Below are positions 6,891-14,475 of a stretch of 15,697 nucleotides of DNA, one piece after another (position 1 is the stretch's first letter; every line of letters starts with the position of its first letter). The translations under genes were made by a program, and so were the position numbers. The DNA is from Acidobacteriota bacterium (GTDB lineage: Bacteria; Acidobacteriota; Holophagae; Thermotomaculales; Thermotomaculaceae): positions 1-15,697 of the forward strand of contig WFPG01000022.1 in NCBI GenBank assembly GCA_015487755.1, written 5' to 3'. The notes under the pieces are model-generated. The model did not search any database and had not been told where the DNA came from. It saw only the letters and a list, made by a program, of their open reading frames with translations.

Positions 6891-7942
6891 TTTTTAACTC
6901 GGCAAAGAAAGAAATTTTAAAAGAGATAAAAGAAAAAGGCGATATTTCCTTTAAGCGTTTTATGGAAATATGCCTGTATCACCCTAAATACGGATACTAT
7001 AGAAGCGTGAAAAAATTAGGAAGGGAAGGGGATTTTTTTACCTCGGCACATTTAGGTTCACTGTTAGGCAAGGTTATAGCGAAAGTTGCCGAAGAATACT
7101 TTGAAGATAACGACGCAATAAATGTAGTTGAATTAGGCGCAGGGGAAGGGTTGCTTGCAAAAGATTTTCTTGATTTTTTCGCAAGGGAAAACATAGACAA
7201 ATACTCAAAGGTAACCTATCACATTGTTGAAGGCAATCAGGCTGTTTATAAAGAGATTGAAAAAAACCTGAAAGAGCACTCTTCCAAATTTATAACCTAT
7301 CTTTCCCTTGAAGAATTGCCTGAATTTGATAAGGTTTTTATTTTTTCCAATGAATTCTTTGACGCTTTCCCTGTTCACATAGTTTCAAAAAAGAAAGGCA
7401 TTCTTTCCGAACTGTTTATCGGCTATAAAGACGGAGTTTATGTTAAAAGGTTTAAACTGCCTTCTAAAGAGGTAATGAAAGAAATTGAAGAATTGGGAAT
7501 TGAAGTTTGCGAAGATTGCGAATTTGAAATCAATTCGGATATTGAAGGAATATACAAGCTTTTTTCTGAAAAATTTAAAAAATTCAAAATGGTCACCATT
7601 GACTACGGATACGGGCAGGAAGAACTATACCATCCCGATAGAAACAAGGGAACAATAATGGGTTATTACAAACATAAAGCGTACGACAATGTTTTTCAGT
7701 TTGAAGGGGAAATGGACATAACCTCTCATGTAAACTTTGACGCTTTGATTCATTACGGAAGAAAGTACGGAATAGAAAGCGTTTATTTTAAAAACCAGAG
7801 AACCTTTCTCCTTGACAACGGATTATTTGAAGTACTGAAAGAGGGAGAAGAGCTTTCCTTAAAAGACTCTTTCCAGTTAAAAACCCTTCTTCTGCCAAAC
7901 TCTATGGGTGATATCTTTAAAGTTCTTATTCAAGAAAAGTAA
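6887..7942 (+). CDS. MidA/NDUFAF7-family class I SAM-dependent methyltransferase
   Basis: This is a 351-residue cytoplasmic protein. The N-terminus has the family pattern FMEICLYHPKYGYY (25-38) and GREGDFFTS (45-53). The SAM-binding motif VVELGAGEG is at 80-88, and SNEFFDAFPVH is the usual second signature. The mitochondrial member methylates an arginine of the complex I subunit NDUFS2 and is needed for complex I assembly. The substrate of bacterial homologues is not established, and no nuo genes are in the window. The start ATG overlaps the previous stop (ATGA) with no close ribosome-binding site, so translation is probably coupled. Last gene of the EF-G-like operon. Confidence 0.88.
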   Translation: MIFNSAKKEILKEIKEKGDISFKRFMEICLYHPKYGYYRSVKKLGREGDFFTSAHLGSLLGKVIAKVAEEYFEDNDAINVVELGAGEGLLAKDFLDFFARENIDKYSKVTYHIVEGNQAVYKEIEKNLKEHSSKFITYLSLEELPEFDKVFIFSNEFFDAFPVHIVSKKKGILSELFIGYKDGVYVKRFKLPSKEVMKEIEELGIEVCEDCEFEINSDIEGIYKLFSEKFKKFKMVTIDYGYGQEELYHPDRNKGTIMGYYKHKAYDNVFQFEGEMDITSHVNFDALIHYGRKYGIESVYFKNQRTFLLDNGLFEVLKEGEELSLKDSFQLKTLLLPNSMGDIFKVLIQEK

Positions 7943-7957
7943 ATCTTTTTATTCCCG

Positions 7958-7986
7958 TTTAGAAAATATGAACAATGGTTTATAAT
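7958..7986 (+). promoter_or_regulatory. Possible promoter of the flavoenzyme operon
   Basis: TATAAT at 7981-7986 is a perfect -10 box in the 79-base gap between two genes. The best -35 at normal spacing is TTTAGA at 7958-7963 (17-base spacer), a weak match. A leader of about 30 bases would carry GGGAGG (8011-8016) before the ATG. No terminator hairpin is obvious after the upstream gene, so read-through is also possible. Confidence 0.4.
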
Positions 7987-8021
7987 ATTCACAGACAAAC
8001 TATAAAGATTGGGAGGCAATT

Positions 8022-9929
8022 ATGTTTTTTAACAGCCCCGGCAAGATAGGCGGTTTATCATTGAAAAACAGGTACATTATGGCGCCTGTTAAAACCGCAT
8101 ACGGCAATTTGGAAGGAAAGGTAACCGAAAGGCATATTATTTATTACAAAAACATAGCAAAAGGGGGAGCCTCGCTTGTAATTTTGGAGCCTGTTAGTGT
8201 GACCCAGAGCGGTAAAGAACACCCGAAGCAATTAACAATTCACCAGCCTCACAGTGTAGAGAATTTAAAAAAGATAGTTGATGTCCTTCATGAAAACAAA
8301 GTTTTTGCATGCTTAAACTTAAACCACGCAGGAAGGGCAGCAAACCCCAGAGCAACAGGAATGAGCGTGAAGGCACCGTCACCTATTCCATGCCCTACAA
8401 CAGGGCAAACCCCTGAAGAGTTAACAATAGAGGAGATAAATGAAATATTAGAGGGTTATAAAACAGCCGTCAAAAGGGCACAGGAAGCAGGTTTTGATGC
8501 AATAGAGATTCAGGCAGGCCACGGCTACCTTATTCACCAATTTTTATCCGACAGGTTGAACAAAAGGCAAGATGATTACGGCAAGGATAAAACCCTGTTT
8601 TTAAAGCAGGTTTTTGAAATAGTGAAAGAGAATAGAGGCAACCTAACGGTATTGGTTAGAATTTCGGCAAATGAGTTTGTTGAAGGGGGCTTTAAGCCTG
8701 AAGACAATAAAATAATTCTGGATATGGCAAAAGAATACGGATTTGACGCAATACATTGCGGGCTCGGTAATGCCTGCGATAGCCCCCCGTGGTATTATTC
8801 CCACATGGCTTTGCCTGAAGAGAAGCAGATTGATGCTTTGAAAAAGATAAGGAGTTTAACCGATTTGCCCTTAATTGCTGCGGGGAGAATGGCTTCCGTT
8901 GAAAAATTAAAACTTCTTGAAAATGAAAAAATTGCCGATTTTGTCGCATTCGGCAGGCCGCTTGTTGCAGACCCTGGTTTGCCTGATAAACTAATTAAAG
9001 GCAAATTAGACGACATTGTTTTCTGCGGTTACTGTTTGCAGGGTTGTCTCGCCAATGTGAAAAACGGAAGCGGTTTAGGTTGCATAGTTAATCCTGAAAT
9101 TGACAAAAAGCCTCTTGAAAAGGTTAATAAACCTAAAAACATTGCAGTTGTAGGCGGCGGCCCGGCAGGGATGAGTGCGGCAATAACTTTAAGTAAAATC
9201 GCGCATAATGTTACCCTTTTTGAAAAAAAGAGTGAATTAGGGGGACAGTTCAGGCTTGCACCGTTAGCACCCCACAAAGAGAGTATGAAAAGGCCTCTTG
9301 AATCGCTTGTTAGAAAAACGGAAAAAACAGTTAAAGACATACGGTTGAACACTGAATTTACGGCGGATATGGCTGGCAATTTTGATGTTGTGGTTATTGC
9401 CACAGGCTCTATTCCCGATTATCCTGAAGTTTTAAACCTTCACTCTGTTTATTACATTACCGCTATTGACTTTTTTGAGGGCAAAGGGGAAGTAAAAGGG
9501 AAAAGGATTTTAATAATAGGTGCTGGGATGGTAGGAATGGAAGCGGCTGAACTTCTTGCAAACAAAGGATATGAAGTTGTTATTACAAAAAGGACAGACA
9601 CAATTGCAAACGATATGGAGATGATTACCAAAAAACTGATGTTTAAACGGCTTGAAGGTAAAGACAATATTAAGATTATGCCCAATACCTATGTTCTGTC
9701 TTTTAAGAAAAACTGGGTTTACTGCAAGGTTGAAGGGCAAAGCGTATACCTTGAGCCTTTTGATACGGTGATTATAGCTTCAGGGATGAAACCGGCTAAT
9801 AAACTTGCAGAAGAGTTGAAAGACACTATTGTAGATTTCTATGTTATAGGAGACGCTGAGAAACCTGCCGATATTTACAATGCTACTCAAAGGGGATATA
9901 ATCTTGCAGTCAGTTTAAAGGAGGAATGA
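8022..9929 (+). CDS. NADH:flavin oxidoreductase / 2,4-dienoyl-CoA reductase-type flavoenzyme (FMN, 4Fe-4S, FAD)
   Basis: This 635-residue enzyme has the complete layout of FadH, BaiCD and clostridial enoate reductases. Residues 1-330 are an Old Yellow Enzyme-like FMN barrel, with QAGHGYLIHQFLS at 164-176. A Cys cluster C335-x2-C338-x3-C342-x11-C354 should bind the 4Fe-4S cluster. An FAD-binding Rossmann motif GGGPAG is at 378-383 and a second, NAD(P)-binding motif GAGMVG at 500-505. It should pass hydride from NAD(P)H through FAD and Fe-S to FMN to reduce an activated C=C bond; the substrate (dienoyl-CoA, enoate, bile acid-like or other) cannot be told from sequence. The start has GGGAGG five bases before ATG. 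It is coupled to the DUF1858 gene, whose ribosome-binding site lies inside its last codons. Confidence 0.92.
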   Translation: MFFNSPGKIGGLSLKNRYIMAPVKTAYGNLEGKVTERHIIYYKNIAKGGASLVILEPVSVTQSGKEHPKQLTIHQPHSVENLKKIVDVLHENKVFACLNLNHAGRAANPRATGMSVKAPSPIPCPTTGQTPEELTIEEINEILEGYKTAVKRAQEAGFDAIEIQAGHGYLIHQFLSDRLNKRQDDYGKDKTLFLKQVFEIVKENRGNLTVLVRISANEFVEGGFKPEDNKIILDMAKEYGFDAIHCGLGNACDSPPWYYSHMALPEEKQIDALKKIRSLTDLPLIAAGRMASVEKLKLLENEKIADFVAFGRPLVADPGLPDKLIKGKLDDIVFCGYCLQGCLANVKNGSGLGCIVNPEIDKKPLEKVNKPKNIAVVGGGPAGMSAAITLSKIAHNVTLFEKKSELGGQFRLAPLAPHKESMKRPLESLVRKTEKTVKDIRLNTEFTADMAGNFDVVVIATGSIPDYPEVLNLHSVYYITAIDFFEGKGEVKGKRILIIGAGMVGMEAAELLANKGYEVVITKRTDTIANDMEMITKKLMFKRLEGKDNIKIMPNTYVLSFKKNWVYCKVEGQSVYLEPFDTVIIASGMKPANKLAEELKDTIVDFYVIGDAEKPADIYNATQRGYNLAVSLKEE

Positions 9930-9930
9930 T

Positions 9931-10143
9931 ATGGCAAAGATAAAGCCTGAAGATTTGGTGGAAGATGTAATTCAAAAGTATCCGCAGACGGTGAAAATCT
10001 TTATGGATTTTAATTTTCCATGCCTTATATGCGGAGAGCCTGTATGGGGAACAATTAAAGAGAATGCCGATAGAAGCGGAATTACAGGTGAAAAGTTTGA
10101 AAAGATGATGGAAGCGGTAAACAAAGCGGTTGAAAGCGAATAG
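9931..10143 (+). CDS. DUF1858-domain small protein with CxxC
   Basis: This 70-residue protein has the DUF1858 pattern: a helix with EDLVEDVIQKYPQTVKIFMD, then FPCLICGEP with a CxxC pair (C30, C33), then a C-terminal helix. DUF1858 domains occur alone or fused to redox and iron-sulfur proteins in anaerobes; the biochemical role is unknown. AAGGAGG at 9918-9924 lies inside the end of the flavoenzyme gene and the ATG is one base after its TGA, so the two are probably made together. A redox partner or cluster-related role for that enzyme is an inference. The gene ends with TAG, which shows that TAG is used as an ordinary stop in this genome. Confidence 0.85.
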   Translation: MAKIKPEDLVEDVIQKYPQTVKIFMDFNFPCLICGEPVWGTIKENADRSGITGEKFEKMMEAVNKAVESE

Positions 10144-10155
10144 TTTTTTAAAAAA

Positions 10156-10190
10156 GAAAAGGGGCTAAAAGCCCCTTTTTTATTTTCTGA
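10156..10190. terminator. Bidirectional intrinsic terminator
   Basis: GGGGC (10161-10165) and GCCCC (10171-10175) form a GC stem with a five-base loop TAAAA. It is extended by AAAA/TTTT and flanked by T-runs on both strands. It lies between the convergent ends of the DUF1858 gene (10143) and the RND pump gene (10180), so it can stop transcription from both sides. Confidence 0.88.
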
Positions 10191-13100
10191 ACCATTTGTA
10201 GAATGCCGGAATTATAAGCAATGTTAAAACCGTTGAGGTAATTAATCCCCCGATGACCACTATTGCCAAAGGTTTCTGAACCTCGCTCCCTGTTCCTGTT
10301 GAAAGAAGCAAGGGAATTAAGCCCAATGCTGTTGTTAATGCCGTCATTAAAACAGGCCTTAACCTTAAAGTAGCACCTTTTACCGAAGCATCATTTACTT
10401 CAATTCCTTCTTCGGTTAGTTGATTTAAATAACTAACAAGAACCATTGCGTTTTCCAGCGCAATTCCGAACAGTGCAATAAACCCGACAGATGCCGGGAC
10501 TGAAAGGTTTTGCCCTGTCAGAAATAAAGCCCATACCCCGCCGACAAGTGCAAGGGGAATGTTTAGAAGGATAAGGGTGGCATTTTTTATAGAGCCGAAA
10601 GAGGAGTAAAGCAATAAGGTTACAATTAACAAAGTAATAGGAATAACAATTGCCAGTCTTTTGTTTGCTTCCTGTTGTAATTTAAATTGCCCGCCCCAGG
10701 TTAAAAAGTATCCTGCGGGAAGGTTAACCTTTTTTCTTATTTTTTCTGTTGCCTCTTCAACAAATGATCCTATATCCCTATCAACGACATTACACTGAAT
10801 TGTAATAAACCTTTGCCCGTTTTCCCTTGTAATCTGCCTCGGCCCTATAACTTCTTTTACAGTAGCAAGTTCAGATAAAGGAATTTTTATACCGTTTGAG
10901 GAAGTGATAATTATATTTTTGATTTTTTCAACAGAATCTCGTGCATGTTTTGCAAACCTGATAAATATGTCAAACCTTTTGGTGCCTTCAAATATCTGTC
11001 CTACTACTTCGCCCCCTACAGCCGCTTTTATGATTGTCTGGATATCGTTTATATTAATCCCGTACCTGGCTATTTTTTTCCTGTCAGGGACAATTATAAC
11101 TTGAGGGGTTCCTGATACCTGGTCAACCTGAACATCTGCAGCTCCTTTAACTGTTTGTAATACTTCTGCAATTTTATCCGCTTTTTCTTTTAATAAATCT
11201 AAATCATCACCGAAGAGTTTTAATGCAAGTTCTGCCCTTACCCCTTCAAGAAGTTCATCAACAGTCATCTCAATAGGCTGAGTAAGGTTTACAAGAACCC
11301 CCGGTATCTCCCCTAACTCTTTTCTAATTGTTTTTTCTATATATTCCTGGTCTCCCTTCTTCCTCCACTGGCTTTTAGGTTTTAAAATTACATATATTTC
11401 AGCCGAATTGATGGGGTCGGTATGTGCACCTACTTCCCCTCTGCCTATCCTTGTGATTACTTCTTTAATTTCAGGGATTTTTAATAGCCTTCTTTCCACT
11501 ATCATTGCAAACTCTTTGCTCTGGTTTAAGGAGATGGAAGGGGGCATGGTTAACCTTACTATTATTGTGCCTTCTTTTAGTTTAGGGGTAAACTCCGAGC
11601 CTAACCTGGGGAAAATAACAATGCCGCTGATTAAGAGAATTGTTGCAAAAATTAAAGCAAGTTTCCTGTTTTGAACAAATGTTTCAACCAGAGGTTTGTA
11701 AAAGTTAGACATCTTTTGTAAGAGAATTTCCCCTTTGCTTACTTTTGTTTCCTTGTTTTTCATCAGAAAACTTGATATTGCAGGCGCTAAAAACAGGGTA
11801 TAAATTAAAGAGCCTAACATAGCAAGTGCAACTGTGTAGGCTAAAGGCCTGAAGGTTTTTCCTTCCACTCCCTGCAATGTAAATAAGGGCAGAAAAACAA
11901 TTATAATAATTGAAATTGCAAAGATTATCGGCTTGTAAATCTCGCTGCTTGCAATTTTGACTATCTCAAGTAAAGGGGTCTTTCCTTGATTATTTTTTAA
12001 ATGCCTGTCTATGTTTTCAACCACAACAATTGTTCCGTCAACAAGCATACCTATGGCTATCGCAAGCCCGCCTAAAGACATTAAATTGGCAGACATTCCC
12101 AAAACCTTCATCCCTATAAATGTAAACAGGATTGAAAAAGGTATTGAGCCTGCAACAACAAGGCTTGGCCTAAATTCTCCCATAAATATGAAAAGAATGA
12201 GAATAACAAGAAGTATGCCCTGAAGCAATGCGTCTCTAACTGTTGATACTGAGGCTTCAACAATGTCTTTCTGCTGGTAATAGGGGACTATTTCTATTCC
12301 CTTAGGGAGAGATTTGTTTATCTCCTTTATTTTTTCTTCAACATTTTTAATAACTTCTGAAGAGTTTGTCCCGTAAAGTTTAATGACCATTCCTGCTACT
12401 ACCTCTCCCTGCCCGTTCCTTGTCTGTATTCCCCTTCTGATTGCCCCGCCTATCTTAATCTTTGCAATGTTTTTTAGATATACAGGTTTCCCGTCAACTG
12501 TTTTAATCACTATGTTTTCCATATCTTTGATGTTTTGAACCAGACCTATTGACCTGATTACAGCCTCTTCCCCGTTTTTCTCAATAAAGGAACCGCCTAC
12601 ATTAAGGTTATTTTCTTTTATTTTATTAATAATGTCCTGTAGTGTTACATCGTAGGTTAGAAGAGCCTGAGGGTTTACTATTACCTGGTACTGCTTTTCA
12701 AAACCGCCTATTCCAAGTACTTCTGTAACCCCTTTTACTGTCAATAGTTGATATTTTATAATCCAATCCTGAATTGTTCTTAAATCTGTCAAAGAGTATT
12801 TTCCCGTGTTGTCTTTAAGGTAATAAAAAAGCACAAGCCCCATGCCTGTTGAAATTGGCCCCATTTTCGGTTCACCGAACCCTTCAGGTATTAACTCTTT
12901 GGCTTCCTGAAGTTTTTCTCCTACCAATTGACGGCAAAAATAAATATCCATTCCTTCTTTAAAATAGATGTTTACAACAGAAAGCCCGAAGTTAGATACC
13001 GAACGAATCTCCTCAATTCCCGGCAAGCCGGTCATTGCCGTTTCCACTGGAAATGTTATGTATTTCTCAATTTCTTCAGGTGCAAGCCCTTGTGTTTCCG

Positions 13101-13248
13101 TAAAAACCTGAACAAGGTTAGGGGAAACATCTGGGAAAGCATCAACAGGCAGTTTTTTATATGAGTAAATTCCTGCTCCCATTATCACAATGGCTAAAAG
13201 AATTATAAATAGCCTCTTTTTTAAGATTATTTCAAGTATTTTTTTCAT
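10180..13248 (-). CDS. czcA: Heavy-metal-type RND efflux pump, inner-membrane subunit (CzcA/CusA family)
   Basis: This 1022-residue proton-driven exporter is close to the usual length of the family (about 1040-1060). A first membrane helix spans residues 10-30, with FPDVSPNLVQV at 38-48 as in HME-RND proteins. A large periplasmic loop follows, then a helix cluster at about 335-500, a second periplasmic loop, and a final cluster at about 860-1020. The TM4 segment AIAIGMLVDGTIVVVEN (396-412) keeps D404 and E411, equivalent to CzcA D408 and E415, but has Ala398 where CzcA has D402, as in CusA. The middle region (TQPIEMTVDELLEGVRAEL) is CzcA-like. Substrate (divalent cations or Cu/Ag) is therefore undecided. 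GGGAGG precedes the ATG, 20 bases after the adaptor gene. It works with the adaptor and outer-membrane channel encoded upstream. Confidence 0.93.
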   Translation of the reverse strand: MKKILEIILKKRLFIILLAIVIMGAGIYSYKKLPVDAFPDVSPNLVQVFTETQGLAPEEIEKYITFPVETAMTGLPGIEEIRSVSNFGLSVVNIYFKEGMDIYFCRQLVGEKLQEAKELIPEGFGEPKMGPISTGMGLVLFYYLKDNTGKYSLTDLRTIQDWIIKYQLLTVKGVTEVLGIGGFEKQYQVIVNPQALLTYDVTLQDIINKIKENNLNVGGSFIEKNGEEAVIRSIGLVQNIKDMENIVIKTVDGKPVYLKNIAKIKIGGAIRRGIQTRNGQGEVVAGMVIKLYGTNSSEVIKNVEEKIKEINKSLPKGIEIVPYYQQKDIVEASVSTVRDALLQGILLVILILFIFMGEFRPSLVVAGSIPFSILFTFIGMKVLGMSANLMSLGGLAIAIGMLVDGTIVVVENIDRHLKNNQGKTPLLEIVKIASSEIYKPIIFAISIIIIVFLPLFTLQGVEGKTFRPLAYTVALAMLGSLIYTLFLAPAISSFLMKNKETKVSKGEILLQKMSNFYKPLVETFVQNRKLALIFATILLISGIVIFPRLGSEFTPKLKEGTIIVRLTMPPSISLNQSKEFAMIVERRLLKIPEIKEVITRIGRGEVGAHTDPINSAEIYVILKPKSQWRKKGDQEYIEKTIRKELGEIPGVLVNLTQPIEMTVDELLEGVRAELALKLFGDDLDLLKEKADKIAEVLQTVKGAADVQVDQVSGTPQVIIVPDRKKIARYGININDIQTIIKAAVGGEVVGQIFEGTKRFDIFIRFAKHARDSVEKIKNIIITSSNGIKIPLSELATVKEVIGPRQITRENGQRFITIQCNVVDRDIGSFVEEATEKIRKKVNLPAGYFLTWGGQFKLQQEANKRLAIVIPITLLIVTLLLYSSFGSIKNATLILLNIPLALVGGVWALFLTGQNLSVPASVGFIALFGIALENAMVLVSYLNQLTEEGIEVNDASVKGATLRLRPVLMTALTTALGLIPLLLSTGTGSEVQKPLAIVVIGGLITSTVLTLLIIPAFYKWFRK

Positions 13249-13268
13249 AATTTCCTCCCGAATAGGGA

Positions 13269-13778
13269 TTATTCTTCTTCTTCAAAAGAATCTTTTGTCA
13301 TTTGCGCCTTTAAAGTAAAACTCCCTTTATATACAACTTCTTCTCCTTTTGTTACACCCTCTAAGATTTCGGCGTACTTGTCGTTTGTTCTGCCTATTTT
13401 TACTTTTCTCGGCTCAAAGTAATTGCCTTTTTTCACAAAAACATATTTTTCGCCGTCTATTTCCTGAATTGCGTCTGTGGGTACTGCTACTTCAGCCTCT
13501 TTACCGGGAAGTTTTATTATGGCTGTAAAAAACATTCCCGGCTTGTATTGATAGTCAGGGTTATTGATTACCACCCTTGCTGTTGATGTCCTTGTTTCTT
13601 CACCTACTACAGGGGCAATAAAATCTATTTTGCCTACAATATCTTTAGTGCCGTTGTTGAATTTAATATAAACTTTCTGTCCTTTGTTTACATAGTTTAG
13701 GTATTGAGGGTACACAGTAATTAATGCCCATACCGTGGATAGGTCTGAAATTGTATAAATTTCCGTATCTTCGCTCAC
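13269..13778 (-). CDS. C-terminal fragment of the RND adaptor: beta-barrel and membrane-proximal domain
   Basis: These are 169 residues in the same frame as the N-terminal fragment. They carry the adaptor beta-barrel (SDLSTVWALITVYPQ near the start, GKIDFIAPVV, TARVVINN, PGMFFTAII) and the membrane-proximal domain (AVPTDAIQEIDGEKYVFVKK, ending near VVYKGSFTLKAQ). A GTG at 13778 has GGAG five bases before it, so internal initiation is conceivable, but the GGAG comes from ordinary Gly-Glu codons. Such a product would have no signal peptide and would stay in the cytoplasm. I regard it as part of the interrupted gene and not as an independent one. Confidence 0.7.
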   Translation of the reverse strand: MSEDTEIYTISDLSTVWALITVYPQYLNYVNKGQKVYIKFNNGTKDIVGKIDFIAPVVGEETRTSTARVVINNPDYQYKPGMFFTAIIKLPGKEAEVAVPTDAIQEIDGEKYVFVKKGNYFEPRKVKIGRTNDKYAEILEGVTKGEEVVYKGSFTLKAQMTKDSFEEEE

Positions 13779-13880
13779 ATTTTCTCCGATTGAAATATTT
13801 TTGGTAAGGATAATTCCATCAAACGGGGCTTTAATCGGGTAAAGGGTTAAGTCGTCATTCCCGTCATTTTCAAGTTTTTT

Positions 13881-14474
13881 CTATTCTTTTTCCCCTATGC
13901 CGAAAGAAAATAGTTTTTGTTTAATTGTTGTGTAATTTATTTTTGCCTCTGTGTAATTTTTTTCTGCCTCAAGGTACTCTTGCTGCGAGGTTATTTGTTT
14001 CTCCCAGAGTTTTCTTTCTCTTTCAAGCACTGTTTTTGCAAGTTTCAGCCTTTCGATTGCCGCAAGGTAGTCTGCTTTTGTGTTGGCAAGTTCCCTGCTT
14101 GAGATTATGGCTAACACTTCACCTTTTTTTACAGTGTCTCCTAACCCCTTAAAAACTTTAATTGTTTTTCCCCTAACCCTTGGGGAGATTCTTGCCGTTT
14201 TGTCATAATTAAGGTTTATTTCTCCAGGCAGGTGAACCTCTGTTTCAATTAAAATACTTACTGCAGGTTTAAATTTAATGTTGAATTCGGCTATTTCTTC
14301 TGCAGAAAGCTCAATTTTTTCTTCAGATTTGTCTTTTTCACCGCTTTGGTTTTCTCTTTCAGCCGCTTCAACTTCACTTTTGTTTTTGCTTGATGCTTTT
14401 ACCTGTTCACATGCTGTGATTCCCGCAATTAGTAACAATACAGTTACAAAACCGATAAATAAATTCTTTTTCAT
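13881..14474 (-). CDS. N-terminal fragment of the RND adaptor: lipoprotein signal, first lipoyl half, alpha-hairpin
   Basis: These are the 197 residues before the TAG. Residues 1-22 are a lipoprotein signal with a good lipobox ITAC and acceptor C22, so the product is exported and anchored. Residues 23-55 are a charged linker of low complexity (Lys/Glu/Ser). ISPRVRGKTIKVFKGLGDTV at 96-115 is the first half of the lipoyl/barrel-sandwich domain, and residues about 126-190 are the coiled-coil hairpin that contacts the channel. It lacks the second lipoyl half, the beta-barrel and the membrane-proximal domain, so alone it should not function. AAAGGAG, inside the end of the upstream gene, serves the ATG. 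Confidence 0.8.
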   Translation of the reverse strand: MKKNLFIGFVTVLLLIAGITACEQVKASSKNKSEVEAAERENQSGEKDKSEEKIELSAEEIAEFNIKFKPAVSILIETEVHLPGEINLNYDKTARISPRVRGKTIKVFKGLGDTVKKGEVLAIISSRELANTKADYLAAIERLKLAKTVLERERKLWEKQITSQQEYLEAEKNYTEAKINYTTIKQKLFSFGIGEKE

Positions 14475-14475
14475 G

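Larger units (their letters stand above)
13269..14474 (-). pseudogene. czcB: Efflux RND periplasmic adaptor (CzcB/CusB-like), interrupted by an in-frame TAG
   Basis: From ATG 14474 to TAA 13269 there are 402 codons in one frame, with a single internal stop, TAG at 13881-13883 (codon 198). Codons 199-232 after the stop read as normal adaptor sequence, including YPIKAPFDGIILTK, the expected return strand of the lipoyl domain, and continue without frame change into the C-terminal barrel. Nothing else looks decayed, so a recent nonsense change (one base from TTG, AAG or GAG), an error in the sequence, or readthrough are the options. TAG ends another gene here (10141-10143), so general reassignment is unlikely. 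The gene overlaps neither neighbour: it starts one base after the channel gene's TGA, and the pump gene follows after 20 bases. Without a full-length adaptor the pump should not export. Confidence 0.8.

Noticed and set aside
13779..13880. A frameshift or a true gap between two separate adaptor genes
   Set aside because: The distance is exactly 34 codons in the same frame, and the codons read as conserved adaptor sequence. The only lesion is the TAG codon.
13881..13883. TAG reassigned to an amino acid genome-wide
   Set aside because: The DUF1858 gene ends with TAG at 10141-10143, directly before a terminator, so TAG is used as a stop. Site-specific readthrough remains possible.
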